64,000 nucleotides of DNA from AP-15 sp963845735 (GCA_963845735.1 CAWJTR010000008.1:62001-126000); one strand, 5' to 3'; counted from the stretch's first letter, positions 19,969 through 29,473 are shown. Notes: generated from the sequence alone by a model not told the origin. Program-made: numbers and translations.

Positions 19969-20577
19969 TCAGCGGCCCAATGCTTTTACCTCAAAAGCAT
20001 AACCGAAAAGCCGAGCCAAGTAAACGCGCCGGGCGAATTTAATGCGAGGCGCGCCGAGGTTTTTCAATTCGACGATTTCGGGTATCAGCAAAAACAGATC
20101 GGTGTCGCCGGTTTCCTGCCCGGCCGCGGTCAGCATCGCGTGCGCCTGGCCGCGATGATGGGTCTGGTGATTGAAGAAATGCGTCACGAGCAGACCCTTC
20201 GGCGCACGCATTTCGCGGTTCGCCGCGCCGCTGAACCAGACCATATCCTCGCCGAGCCAGGCATCGTCGACCTTGTGGGCCCAGCGGGCGATATCAGCAT
20301 CGGCCTTTTCACGAACCGCTGACAGCTCGGCGAAGTCGTCGATCATCTGCGCGCTCTGCTTGATCGGCGTGTCGGGTTTCGGCCAGTTGTCGAAGCGCGA
20401 CATCCACTGCCGGTCGCCCCACAGGATATGGGTCAGGGTGCCGTGGATCGAGCCCCAGAACGCGCCTCGCGGCGTCCGCCGCTCGGCCTCCGAAAGACGC
20501 GCCGCCGCGCCATAGAGGCGGCGGTTCATCTCGGCGTTGTAGGCGGCCATGGTGCGGATATAAGCAGGGGTGATCAT
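19969..20577 (-). CDS. DinB family protein
   Basis: 202 residues, intact. The four-helix-bundle DinB fold is marked by the start YNAEMNRRLYGAA, the first metal histidine in TLTHILWGDRQW and the second and third in THFFNHQTHHRGQ. These three histidines bind a metal in the family. Members act as thiol-dependent metalloenzymes or have unknown roles; the damage-inducible name does not imply DNA repair. The gene starts 31 bp after the enoyl-CoA hydratase stop and is probably in the same transcript. Confidence 0.92.
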   Translation of the reverse strand: MITPAYIRTMAAYNAEMNRRLYGAAARLSEAERRTPRGAFWGSIHGTLTHILWGDRQWMSRFDNWPKPDTPIKQSAQMIDDFAELSAVREKADADIARWAHKVDDAWLGEDMVWFSGAANREMRAPKGLLVTHFFNHQTHHRGQAHAMLTAAGQETGDTDLFLLIPEIVELKNLGAPRIKFARRVYLARLFGYAFEVKALGR

Positions 20578-20608
20578 CGCAAAGCCCTCGTGCTGATCGT
20601 AAAGTGGG

Positions 20609-21409
20609 TCACCGGCCCTTGAACGGCCCGGGCCGGCGCTTTTCGGCGAAGGCGCGCGCCGCGTCGTGAAAATCCTCGCTGAGATAGAGCTTTAGCGGCG
20701 CCGTCTGCATCGCGACCTCGCGCTCGAGCTGCTCCATATACCAGCGCCGGGTGCGCACCGTCGCGCGCACCGAGAGCGGCGGGTTCGCAGCGACGGCGGC
20801 CGCAAGTTCACGCGCGGCCTCGAGATGCCGGCCCGGCGGCGCCACCCGGTTGACGATGCCGGCCGCCAGCGCCTCCTCGGCGGTGAAGAAGCGCCCGGTC
20901 AGCGCCACCTCGCTGGCGAAAGCGGCACCGCCGCGAAAATTCAGCAACGCCCAGTATTTCGAGCCGCCGAGCCCGCGCGATGTCTCGGTCACCTGGAACT
21001 TGGTCCCGGCCTCGGCGACGATCAGGTCGCATTCCAGCACGATCCCAAGAGCGAGGCCCATCGCGTAGCCGTGCGGCGCGGCAATGACCGGCTTCCAGTT
21101 GACCGATCGGGTCAACAGATCGGCGGAATTGGCGCCCCAGCCCTGCGGCCCGCCATGCTGCAGGAACTCCTCGCGGCGGCGCAGCTGACGCTGATGCACA
21201 TCGGCGCCACTCGAAAAGGCGCGGCCGGCGCCACAGATGATCGCAACCTGCGCTTCCGGATCGAGATCGAACCGGCGCAGCGCATCCGCCAGATGCCGCA
21301 CCAGATCGTCGCTGAAGGCGTTGAGCCGATCCGGCCGGTTCAACGTCAGGGTCGCGACCTGATCCGCGCACGCATATTCGACCAGGCTCTCGGCTGCGGT
21401 ATCGGCCAT
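20609..21409 (-). CDS. Enoyl-CoA hydratase/isomerase family protein
   Basis: The start at ATG 21409 is chosen over far-upstream starts because of a GGGAGGGAG ribosome site and because homology begins at LVEYACADQVATLTLNRPDR. The 266 residues show the crotonase fold with oxyanion-hole strands IICGAGRAFSSGAD and AAPHGYAMGLALG. TETSRGLGG sits where hydratases carry a catalytic Glu. It is predicted to hydrate or isomerise an enoyl-CoA in fatty-acid or aromatic degradation; the substrate cannot be told. It is transcribed away from the propeller gene that starts at 21642. Confidence 0.92.
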   Translation of the reverse strand: MADTAAESLVEYACADQVATLTLNRPDRLNAFSDDLVRHLADALRRFDLDPEAQVAIICGAGRAFSSGADVHQRQLRRREEFLQHGGPQGWGANSADLLTRSVNWKPVIAAPHGYAMGLALGIVLECDLIVAEAGTKFQVTETSRGLGGSKYWALLNFRGGAAFASEVALTGRFFTAEEALAAGIVNRVAPPGRHLEAARELAAAVAANPPLSVRATVRTRRWYMEQLEREVAMQTAPLKLYLSEDFHDAARAFAEKRRPGPFKGR

Positions 21410-21641
21410 TCTCTTGCTCCCTCCCAGGGGCGGTTCCGGCTCGCCGGATGCGATCGGATTGCGGCGGGCGGCCTGCGCTGCCGAGATTGGTGCACGCTCG
21501 CGGTCGAGTCCAGGCCTCGGAGGCGCGCATCGCGCCCTAGCGAGGATTGCAATTCGAACGGCGCCCCTTGTCGTTGGCGCGCGATCGGGGCAGTTTCGGC
21601 GGCCGTGCGCTTGGCGGTGCGGCAAAACGATGGAGGGGAGG

Positions 21642-22820
21642 ATGCGTTCGACGTTTCTTACGGCAGCCGTTTTGGCTGGCGCCCTGATCGGCTCCGGGTG
21701 GATCCCGGTCTTCGGACAGACCCTGATCGTCGGCAACGACGAGAAAAACGGGGTCGACCGGAACTTCAAGCCGATAATCCGCGAGCCCGGTCACGACACT
21801 TTGTCGGTGATCGACATCTCGAATCCGGGTGCGCCGCGCATCACGGCGACGATCCCGCTGATCAACTCTGTCGTCGGGCCGCCGACCAACCTCGCGATCG
21901 TGCCGCCGGGCGACATCGCCCTCGTCGCCAACTCGCTGATGCCGGTGATTCAGGGATGGGGCCATCGGCTGGAGCCCGACGACAAGGTCTTCATCGTCGA
22001 TCTGAAGGCGAGCCCGCCCAAGGTGATCGGCACCGTCACGGTCGGCAAACAGCCTTCCGGCATGGCGGTCAGCCCCAACGGCGATCTGGCGCTGGTCGCC
22101 AATCGCGCCGACGGTACGATCTCGGTCCTTTCGATCCACGGGTCGGAGGTCCTGGTCGCCGATACCGTGTCTGTCGGCGCCGCCGCCGACCAGGTCTCGG
22201 CCGTCGCCATCACCCCGGACGGGAAGCACGCGCTTGCGGCCAAAGCGGCCGCCAACAAGGTGGCGCTGCTGGCCATCGACGGCGGCAAGGTCACCTACGT
22301 TAAGCGCGACCTGCCGACCGGCATCTTTCCCTACAATGTCGCAGTGACCCCCGACGGCAAATTGGCGCTGACCGCCGACAATGGCGGGGGCGGGGGCTCC
22401 GACGGCAATATCGACACCGTCGGCGTCATCGATCTCACGGCCAACCCGCCGCGGGTCATCGATCACGTGACGGTCGGCGATTCGCCCGAGGGATTGGCGA
22501 TCAGCCCGAAGGGGAATCTCGCGGTCTCGATTCAGGCGGAAGGCTCCAACCAGCCAAAGACGGTGTTTTATCATCATGCGGGCGGCAGCGTCGCCGTCCT
22601 GGCGATCGACGGCAACAAGGTCACCAAAACCGGCTCGGTCACGGTCGGCGCGCTGCCCGAAGGCGCAGCCTTCAGCGCCGACGGCAGCTATCTCTATGTC
22701 GGCAATTTCATCGACGGCGATCTGTCGATCCTCAAGGTCGACGGCACCAACGTGACCGATACCGGGCATCGCCTGAAGCTGCCGGGCCACCCGGCCTCGA
22801 TGCGCAGCGGCCCGCAATGA
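21642..22820 (+). CDS. YncE-like beta-propeller protein, exported
   Basis: 392 residues from ATG 21642, preceded by a GGAGGGGAG ribosome site; the open frame extends further left but without homology. A signal peptide (FLTAAVLAGALIGSGWIPVFG) precedes repeated blades of the form TVTVGKQPSGMAVSPNGDLA, HVTVGDSPEGLAISPKGNLA and SVTVGALPEGAAFSADGSYL. This is the PGxAVSPDG repeat of YncE/YVTN-type seven-blade propellers. Such proteins are periplasmic and of unclear role, sometimes DNA-binding or linked to metal or quinone cofactors. Its stop is 7 bp from the stop of the convergent transketolase gene. Confidence 0.9.
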   Translation: MRSTFLTAAVLAGALIGSGWIPVFGQTLIVGNDEKNGVDRNFKPIIREPGHDTLSVIDISNPGAPRITATIPLINSVVGPPTNLAIVPPGDIALVANSLMPVIQGWGHRLEPDDKVFIVDLKASPPKVIGTVTVGKQPSGMAVSPNGDLALVANRADGTISVLSIHGSEVLVADTVSVGAAADQVSAVAITPDGKHALAAKAAANKVALLAIDGGKVTYVKRDLPTGIFPYNVAVTPDGKLALTADNGGGGGSDGNIDTVGVIDLTANPPRVIDHVTVGDSPEGLAISPKGNLAVSIQAEGSNQPKTVFYHHAGGSVAVLAIDGNKVTKTGSVTVGALPEGAAFSADGSYLYVGNFIDGDLSILKVDGTNVTDTGHRLKLPGHPASMRSGPQ

Positions 22821-22827
22821 GCCGAAG

Positions 22828-25194
22828 CTAACCCAGCGCGAGGAGGCAGGCGCGGGCGGCGGCGTCGAGGATCGCGTCGCCATCGATGCCGTAGGCGCGG
22901 TAGAGGTCGGGAATGTCGCCCGATTGGCCAAAGCGCTCGACCCCCAGCGGGACGATCGGGTTGTGGGCGACGGCGCCGAGCCACGACAGGGTTGCCGGAT
23001 GAAAATCGCCGACGGTGACCAGCGCGGCGCCCGGCCGCAGCTGCGCCAATAGCCGCCCGGCCACGCTCGGCCCACCCCGCGCGCACGCCGCCCGCCAGTC
23101 GCGGTGCAGACGATCGGGCGAGGTGATCGCGAGCAGTCCGGCGCCGGGAATGTCCTCGGCCACCTGCCGATGGGCGGCGAGCGCCTCGGGGGCGACGGCG
23201 CCGCAATAGGCGATCGCCAGCTCTGCTCCGGGCTCCGGCTCGCCGAGCCAATAGGCGCCGGCGACGATCGCTGCGGCGATGTCCGAGTCGACCTTCCGTT
23301 TCGGCTGTTCGACCGGCCGCGTCGACAGCCGGAAATAGACCGACTCGCCGCCCTCGCGCTGGATCTCGGCGAACGCCCAGCGCAACAGCACCGCGAGTTC
23401 GTCGGCAAAGGCCGGCTCGAAACTGGTAAGCCCCGGCTGGGCGATGCCGACCAGCGGTTCGCCGATCGATTGGTGCGCGCCGCCTTCCGGCGCCAGGGTG
23501 ATCCCCGACGGGGTCGCCACCAGGATGAAGCGCGCATCCTGATAGCAGGCATAGTTCAGCGCATCGTGGCCGCGCTTGATGAACGGGTCGTAGAGTGTGC
23601 CGATCGGCAACAGCCGCGTGCCGAACAGCGGCGCCGAAAGGCCGAGGGCCGCCAATTGCAGGAACAAATTGCTCTCGGCGATGCCGAGTTCGATGTGCTG
23701 GCCCTGCGGCGACATCGCCCAGCGCTGCGCCGAGACGACCTTTTCCTCGCGAAAGGTATCGGCCCGCTCGGCGCGGTCGAAGATCCCGCGGCGGTTGACC
23801 CACGGCCCGAGATTGGTCGAGACGGTGACATCGGGCGAGGTGGTCACGATCCGGCGTGCGAGCTCAGTGTCGCTCGCGGCGATGTCGCCGAGCAGCCGGC
23901 CAAAGGCCTCCTGAGTCGATTGCCGCTCGCCGCGCGGGACGGGCAGATTCGCCGGCACCGGCACCGGCGCGGCGTCGTGCCAGCGCCGGCCGGACGCGGC
24001 GAGCGGCAGTCCCTCGAGAAAGGCGGAGAGCCGGGCGGCGGGCAGGTCGAGGCCGGCGAACAAATCCCATTCAGCGCCCTCCTCCACCATCATGCTGCGC
24101 TGGAACGAGGCCATCTGGTCGAGGTTCATCAGCCCGGCGTGGTTGTCCTTGTGGCCGGCGAAGGGCAGCCCGTAGCCCTTGATCGTATAGGCGATAAAGC
24201 AGGTCGGCCGGTCGTCGGCGATGGCATGGAAGGCATCGAGGACCGATGCCAAATCGTGGCCGCCGAGATTGGTCATCAGCCGCTGCAGCCCGGCATCGTC
24301 GTGATCGTCGAGGATGGCGCGGATCCCGGGATAGCGGTTGAGGTCGCGCTGAAGATGCTCGCGCCAGCCCTCGCCGCCCTTATAGACCAGCGCCGAGTAA
24401 AGCGAGTTCGGACAGGCGTCGATCCACTCGCGCAGCTGATGGCCGTCGGGGCGGGCAAAGGCGGCCTCCAGCAGCCGCCCGTACTTCAAGGTGACGACGC
24501 GCCAGCCCATCATCTCGAACATCGCGTCGATGCGGCCGAACAGCCGGTCGGAGACCACGGCGTCGAGGCTCTGGCGATTGTAATCGATAACCCACCACAG
24601 GTTGCGCACGTCGTGCTTCCAGCCTTCGAGCAACGCCTCGAAGATGTTGCCTTCGTCGAGTTCGGCATCGCCCGCGAGCGCGATCATCCGGCCCGGCGGT
24701 TCGTCGGTCGGAACCAGTTCTTTCAATCGCAGATAGTCCTGCGCGATCGAGCTGAACAACGTCATGCCGACCCCGAGGCCGACGGAACCGGTCGAGAAAT
24801 CGACGATATCGCCGTCCTTGGTCCGCGACGGATAGGATTGGGCGCCGCCATAGGCTCGGAACCGCTCCAATTTCTCACGCGTCTGATGGCCGAGCAGGTA
24901 CTGGATCGCGTGAAACACCGGCGAGGCGTGCGGCTTGACCGCGACCCGGTCCTGCGGGCGCAGCACGTCGAAATAGAGTGCCGTCATCAGGGTCGCCACC
25001 GAGGCGCTCGATGCCTGATGCCCGCCGACCTTGAGCCCGTCCCGATTCGGGCGCAGGTGGTTGGCGTTGTGGATCATCCAGGTCGACAGCCAGAGCACCT
25101 TGCGCTCGAGCGCCGTCAGGCAGGCAAGTTTATCCTCGGGCTCGGCATCCGGCTTTTGGTCGAGACCGCCTTCGAGGGCGCGCAACATCATCAA
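22828..25194 (-). CDS. Transketolase/pyruvate dehydrogenase E1-like TPP enzyme
   Basis: 788 residues, intact. The N-terminal third matches the AceE/transketolase family: MIHNANHLRPNRDGLKVGGH, VAVKPHASPVFHAIQYLLG and the thiamine-diphosphate motif GDAELDEGN. The pyrimidine-binding domain has QGQHIELGIAESNLFLQLAA with the catalytic Glu, and the last 130 residues form the transketolase C-terminal domain. The layout is like homodimeric pyruvate dehydrogenase E1 (AceE, about 890 residues) but shorter. No E2 or E3 genes are beside it, so the substrate may be another 2-oxoacid or a sugar phosphate. The start follows MMM; any of these Met codons would serve. Confidence 0.88.
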   Translation of the reverse strand: MMMLRALEGGLDQKPDAEPEDKLACLTALERKVLWLSTWMIHNANHLRPNRDGLKVGGHQASSASVATLMTALYFDVLRPQDRVAVKPHASPVFHAIQYLLGHQTREKLERFRAYGGAQSYPSRTKDGDIVDFSTGSVGLGVGMTLFSSIAQDYLRLKELVPTDEPPGRMIALAGDAELDEGNIFEALLEGWKHDVRNLWWVIDYNRQSLDAVVSDRLFGRIDAMFEMMGWRVVTLKYGRLLEAAFARPDGHQLREWIDACPNSLYSALVYKGGEGWREHLQRDLNRYPGIRAILDDHDDAGLQRLMTNLGGHDLASVLDAFHAIADDRPTCFIAYTIKGYGLPFAGHKDNHAGLMNLDQMASFQRSMMVEEGAEWDLFAGLDLPAARLSAFLEGLPLAASGRRWHDAAPVPVPANLPVPRGERQSTQEAFGRLLGDIAASDTELARRIVTTSPDVTVSTNLGPWVNRRGIFDRAERADTFREEKVVSAQRWAMSPQGQHIELGIAESNLFLQLAALGLSAPLFGTRLLPIGTLYDPFIKRGHDALNYACYQDARFILVATPSGITLAPEGGAHQSIGEPLVGIAQPGLTSFEPAFADELAVLLRWAFAEIQREGGESVYFRLSTRPVEQPKRKVDSDIAAAIVAGAYWLGEPEPGAELAIAYCGAVAPEALAAHRQVAEDIPGAGLLAITSPDRLHRDWRAACARGGPSVAGRLLAQLRPGAALVTVGDFHPATLSWLGAVAHNPIVPLGVERFGQSGDIPDLYRAYGIDGDAILDAAARACLLALG

Positions 25195-25353
25195 CTCCCG
25201 CTCAGCGCGCTCATCCTAGCCGATCTCCGGCCGAAAATCTTCGCCTCCGCCCAAAGTCGGGATCAACCGCGTATTTGACCAAACTTGCCCGGATGCTTAC
25301 ATACGGTTGCGAGATGCCGGGTGCGAGCCGGCCAAGTTGGGAGCGTCGCGCAC

Positions 25354-25713
25354 ATGGCCGAAAGCATGGACGAGAACGAGGAGCGCCAGATCGCCCTCAC
25401 CGAAAGCGCGGTTCGCCGCATCGCCTCGCTCAAGGCGCAGGAGCAGGCCGAAAATGCGTTTCTGAGGATCGCCGTTTCCGGCGGCGGCTGCTCCGGGTTC
25501 CAGTACGGGTTCAGTTTCGACGACCAGCGCAACGACGACGATGTGGTGTTCGAGCGCGACGGCGTCGCCGTCGTCGTCGACGACGTATCGCTCGGCTTGC
25601 TGAGCGGCGCCGAGATCGATTTCGTCGAGGATCTGATGGGCGCCTCGTTCCAGATCCGCAACCCTAATGCGGCCTCGTCCTGCGGCTGCGGCAATTCGTT
25701 TTCGATCGGCTGA
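25354..25713 (+). CDS. erpA: Iron-sulfur cluster insertion protein ErpA (A-type carrier)
   Basis: 119 residues from ATG 25354. The upstream part of the open frame is excluded because homology starts at IALTESAVRRIASLK. The three conserved cysteines are in SGGGCSGFQYGF and SSCGCGNSFSIG. The protein carries Fe-S clusters from the ISC/SUF scaffold to apo-enzymes. It is followed 21 bp later by xthA in the same direction, an arrangement common in alphaproteobacteria. It is divergent from the E1-like gene. Confidence 0.95.
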   Translation: MAESMDENEERQIALTESAVRRIASLKAQEQAENAFLRIAVSGGGCSGFQYGFSFDDQRNDDDVVFERDGVAVVVDDVSLGLLSGAEIDFVEDLMGASFQIRNPNAASSCGCGNSFSIG

Positions 25714-25734
25714 CCCTGGCGATCGATCGCGGCC

Positions 25735-26505
25735 GTGAAGATCGCGAGCTGGAACGTCAATTCGGTCAAGGCGCGGCTGCCGCACCTCCTTGCGTTTCTC
25801 CAAGACGCGCAGCCCGATGTCGTCTGCCTGCAGGAGACCAAATGTCTCGTCGCCGATTTCCCGACTTTGGAGATCGCGGCGCTCGGCTACCATGTCGAGG
25901 CGATCGGCCAGCGCTCGTATAACGGGGTGGCGTTATTGTCGAAGCAGCCGCCCGAGGAGCTGGTCCGCGGACTGCCCGGCATGGAAGCGGACGAGCAGGC
26001 GCGCTATCTCGAGGCGACTTTCGGCGCCGCCCGCGTCGCCGCGATCTATCTGCCCAACGGCAATCCGGTCGGAACCGACAAATTCACCTACAAGCTCGCC
26101 TGGATGGAGCAGCTGGTCGGCCATGCGCGCGAGCTGCTGCGCCGCGAAATTCCGTTCGTGCTCGCCGGCGACTACAACATCTGTCCGGCCGACGAAGATG
26201 TCTACGACCCGGTGGCGTTCCGCGACGACGCGCTGTGCCGGCTCGAAGCGCGCTCGCGTTTCCGCGCGCTGATGAATCTCGGGCTGACCGACGCGTACCG
26301 GGTCTTTCACCGCGAACCGCATCGCTACACCTTCTGGGACTATCAGGCCGGTCGCTGGAACCGCGACGAGGGGCTGCGCATCGACCATCTGCTGCTGTCG
26401 CCGCATGCCGCCGACCGGGTCGCCGCCTGCGACATCGACAAGAAGCCACGGGCCAAGGAGCGCGCCTCCGACCACACCCCGATCTGGTGCGAGCTGGCGA
26501 TATAG
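25735..26505 (+). CDS. xthA: Exodeoxyribonuclease III
   Basis: 256 residues, GTG start, intact. Endonuclease/exonuclease/phosphatase fold with all active-site blocks: SWNVNSVKARLPHLL (catalytic Asn), VCLQETKC (metal-binding Glu), YNGVALLS, LAGDYNICPADEDVYDP (Asp/Asn), LRIDHLLLSP and SDHTPIWCEL (catalytic His-Asp). It cleaves abasic sites and removes 3' blocks in base-excision repair. It is probably co-transcribed with erpA. The stop lies 12 bp from the stop of the convergent channel gene. Confidence 0.96.
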   Translation: MKIASWNVNSVKARLPHLLAFLQDAQPDVVCLQETKCLVADFPTLEIAALGYHVEAIGQRSYNGVALLSKQPPEELVRGLPGMEADEQARYLEATFGAARVAAIYLPNGNPVGTDKFTYKLAWMEQLVGHARELLRREIPFVLAGDYNICPADEDVYDPVAFRDDALCRLEARSRFRALMNLGLTDAYRVFHREPHRYTFWDYQAGRWNRDEGLRIDHLLLSPHAADRVAACDIDKKPRAKERASDHTPIWCELAI

Positions 26506-26517
26506 GTTCTCTAGACC

Positions 26518-28251
26518 TCAGCCGCCGTGCAGAAAACGCTCGGCCGCGGCGGCGAGCGTGTCCTGCCCTTCCCGGAACGGGGCCAAAGGGACGATCAGAA
26601 GCACGCGGTCGCCGGGTCCGAGCGCGCGAAAATCGCGCGCCAGGGAGAAGTTGCCCCGCCGCGATATTGCGAGCGCGATGGCGTTGCGCGGCGGCGTCGG
26701 CCGGAGATCCTCGCCGACCGTGTATTCGCCGATCGCAAACTCCTGACCGGCAAAGGCGACGCGGCCGCGCGATCCCGCGAAACGCGACAGGCCGACAAAG
26801 ACGGGGGTCGCCAGCGCCGCTGCCGAGAACGTCGTCTCGAACTCGAAGTGGCGGGCGATCGACGCGGCAAAGCTCGCATCGGCGATCCGCAACACGATCG
26901 GCATGGTCGGGTTGCGCGCCCGCGCCCCGAGCGCGATTTCGAGGTTCAGGGTATCGACATTGGTCAAGGCGACGAGGCCATGCGCGGTGCCGAGATTGCA
27001 TAAATCGAGCGTCGCATCCCGACTTGCATCGCCGGTCAGCAGATCGAAGCGCCGCTCGCGTGCACTTTCCACCAAAGAGGTATCGGGTGCGCTTTCGACG
27101 ACGACCAACCGTTTGCCGAGACCGAGCAACAGGTCGATCACCTCGGAGCCGATGCTGCCGGCGCCGCAGACAATGATATGTCCGCGGCGATGGATCGGAC
27201 GCAGGCCTTGCATCGTGACCCACTGCACCCGGGTCAGCAGCGAGGCGCCGAAGGCGATGAAAAGGCCGGTAAAGGTGATGCCGGACAGCATCAGCAGCAT
27301 GGCGGCGACGACCTCAATCGGATCGTTCCGGTTGGGGGTCACATCGCCATATCCGGTCGTCGTCATCGTCGCGACCACGAAATAGGCGGCGTCCAGCCAC
27401 CTGTCTCGGAAGACCGCGTGGAAATACCAGGAGCCGGCCAGGAACACGACGAGCGCCCCCGTGACGAGCCGGGCGAGGATCGGATTGAGGCGTGGCGGCT
27501 GATTCCGGCGGCGGTGCAACAGCGCGCTCAGATTCCGGCGGAGCGCTGGACGGGCCCGCCCTAGCGGGAGACGGGGGGAAGTGCCTTCCAGCTCGGCAAC
27601 ATCGCCATAGATGACGAGGTCAGCCTGCGCCGCCAGGACGGCATCGCGCGCGAACTCGGTCTTGCCGTCGACCGCAATGATCCGCGCGCCGAGGGCCTGC
27701 TCCGCCGCAAGGACGGTATCGCCGGCCACGCCACAGCGCTCGGCGACGCGCGCGGCAAAGGCGGTCAGTGGGCCGTCGGGCTCGGGAAATTGCAGCCCGC
27801 GGAAAGCGGAGGGGTCGACCGCCGCCGCTGCATAGGTTGTCGCCGAGTGCCAGGCGAGCGACAGGACCGAGCAATTCGGCAGATTTTGCTCGATTTTGCG
27901 GGAGAGAGTTCGGTTGAACTGCCGCAAAACGATGCGAATCCGCGGATTGGCGTCGCGCGCCAGCAGCGCCGCGTGCAGGTTGAGCTGGTCGTCGGGCGAC
28001 AGCGCAAGGATCGTGACCGCCCGCTCGACGCCGGCCCGAGCGAGCCCCTCGCCGCTGTCCGGGCGCGCCGCGATGAAGGCGGCGCCCACCCCCTCCACCG
28101 CGCGGGCAAAATCGGACCCTCTGGCCCACAGCACGACAACCCGGTGACCCTGCAGCGCGCAAAGCTCTTGTGCCGTGCCGAGCGCCAGCGCGTCGCCGCC
28201 GACGACGATCAATACCGGATCGTCGGGGCCCGCCACGGCGAGCTCCCTCAC
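26518..28251 (-). CDS. Potassium channel with RCK (TrkA-N) domains on both sides of the pore
   Basis: 577 residues, intact. Residues 1 to about 215 form an N-terminal Rossmann/RCK unit (VLIVVGGDALALGTAQELCA). A membrane helix near 255-275 is followed by the selectivity filter TMTTTGYGDVTP and a second membrane helix (MLLMLSGITFTGLFIAFG). A second RCK unit begins at HIIVCGAGSIGSEVIDLLLG, the GxGxxG nucleotide-binding motif, followed by VVESAPD and LLTGDAS. The C-terminal 80 residues are an RCK_C-like domain. The order cytoplasmic RCK, two-helix pore, RCK, RCK_C differs from the usual MthK order, where the channel begins with the pore. It probably exports or balances K+ under ligand control. 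Its stop overlaps no gene; the aminomutase-like gene upstream overlaps its start by 4 bp. Confidence 0.93.
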   Translation of the reverse strand: MRELAVAGPDDPVLIVVGGDALALGTAQELCALQGHRVVVLWARGSDFARAVEGVGAAFIAARPDSGEGLARAGVERAVTILALSPDDQLNLHAALLARDANPRIRIVLRQFNRTLSRKIEQNLPNCSVLSLAWHSATTYAAAAVDPSAFRGLQFPEPDGPLTAFAARVAERCGVAGDTVLAAEQALGARIIAVDGKTEFARDAVLAAQADLVIYGDVAELEGTSPRLPLGRARPALRRNLSALLHRRRNQPPRLNPILARLVTGALVVFLAGSWYFHAVFRDRWLDAAYFVVATMTTTGYGDVTPNRNDPIEVVAAMLLMLSGITFTGLFIAFGASLLTRVQWVTMQGLRPIHRRGHIIVCGAGSIGSEVIDLLLGLGKRLVVVESAPDTSLVESARERRFDLLTGDASRDATLDLCNLGTAHGLVALTNVDTLNLEIALGARARNPTMPIVLRIADASFAASIARHFEFETTFSAAALATPVFVGLSRFAGSRGRVAFAGQEFAIGEYTVGEDLRPTPPRNAIALAISRRGNFSLARDFRALGPGDRVLLIVPLAPFREGQDTLAAAAERFLHGG

Positions 28252-29304
28252 CCCTTCGAGATGTCAGGATCGGGCGGATAGGCGTGCCGGACCCCGGTTC
28301 CGTCCTCTACGATCCACCCGCCGGAAGCGGGATCAGGGGCGGCGGCGCTCGCGGCGAGCGGCACCTTGCCGTAGCCTCCCGGAATGTCGAGCACATAGGT
28401 CGGCTGGCACAGCCCGGAAGCGCGGGTGCGCAACGAGCGCACGAGACGCTGGCCCTCGGCGATCCCGGTGCGGAAATGCGCGGTGCCGCGGGCGAGATCG
28501 GCATGGTGCAGGTAATAAGGCTTTACCCGCATTGCCACGAGCCCTCGAAACAAGGCTTCGAGCACCGCGGCATCGTCGTTAACGCCGCGCAGCAATACGG
28601 TCTGCGCCAGGACCGGGATCCCGGCGCGGACCAGCCGGGTGACGGCCGCTTTCGCCGCCGCGGTCAGTTCGCGCGGATGATTTGCGTGGACCACGACATA
28701 AACCGCCTTCTCCGCCGTGAGCGCCGCGACCAGAGCCGCAGTCACCCGGCCGGGATCGACTACTGGAACGCGGGTGTGAAACCGGATCACGCCGAGATGC
28801 GGGATTTCGTCGAGCGCCCGCACGATGGCGGCGAGGCGGCGCGGCGCCAGCACGAACGGGTCGCCGCCGGTGACGATGACCTCCCAGATCTCCGGCCGCT
28901 CGCGGATATAGGCGTAGGCCCGTTCGAGCGCCGCCGGCTCCAGCATCGCCGGCTTCTTGCCGACGGCCTCGCGGCGAAAGCAGAAGCGGCAATAGACCGG
29001 GCACAGCAAGGTCGGCTTCAGCAACACCCGGTCGGGATGGCGATGCACGATGCCCGGAACCGGCGACCAGCGCTGGTCGCCGATCGGGTCGGCCAGTTCC
29101 TCTTCGGCGACGGCAAGTTCCGCCGCGCTCGGCACAAATTGCGCCGCGATCGGATCGCGGTCGTCGCCGGGATCGATCAGCGCCGCCATGTCCTCAGTGA
29201 TGGCGACCGAAAATTGCTGCCGCCACCCTCCGGATCTCGCCGAGCCTCCTAGGCTCGACCAACCCGCCAGTAACAAGGTTTTCTTCACGGAGCGTGATAG
29301 CCAT
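28248..29304 (-). CDS. Lysine 2,3-aminomutase family radical SAM protein, one frameshift
   Basis: The radical SAM cysteines are in CPVYCRFCFRRE. Other family blocks are AITEDMAALIDP, DPIAAQFVPSAAE, VPGIVHRHPDRVLLK, VIVTGGDPFVL and the C-terminal DIPGGYGKVPL. The conserved N-terminal helix (LVEPRRLGEIRRVAA) is found in another frame starting at ATG 29304. The junction lies near 29210, where one extra base separates RVAA from QFSVAITEDM. Reconstructed length is about 352 residues, closer to the short EpmB/KamA-like enzymes than to 415-residue KamA. EpmB moves the amino group of an EF-P lysine; no epmA or efp is adjacent, so the substrate is open. It overlaps the channel gene by 4 bp. Confidence 0.9.
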
Positions 29305-29386
29305 TCGCGGTCTGCGGCAACAATATAATCGAGCTACTTCGGCGACCCTGAGCATAAAGTGCGGCGCGTGTTGTCGCCACCCGCTT

Positions 29387-29397
29387 AGGTCCGGAGA
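29387..29397 (+). repeat. 11-bp direct repeat, left copy, at IS256 element
   Basis: AGGTCCGGAGA, identical to 30673-30683. The two copies bracket the degenerate IS. IS256-family elements usually duplicate 8-9 bp, so part of the match may belong to the inverted-repeat tips. Confidence 0.55.
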
Positions 29398-29473
29398 TGT
29401 ACGGAGATTTGTGTCAGGGCAGTGAGAGGGGGTACTCGGAGGATTGCTGAAGTCCGCAAAGAGGAGCACCCCA

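Noticed and set aside
21537..25278. Very long ORFs antisense to the propeller and E1-like genes (671 and 724 codons)
   Set aside because: Arg/Gly/Pro-rich shadow composition with no motif; high-GC genes often leave such open antisense frames.
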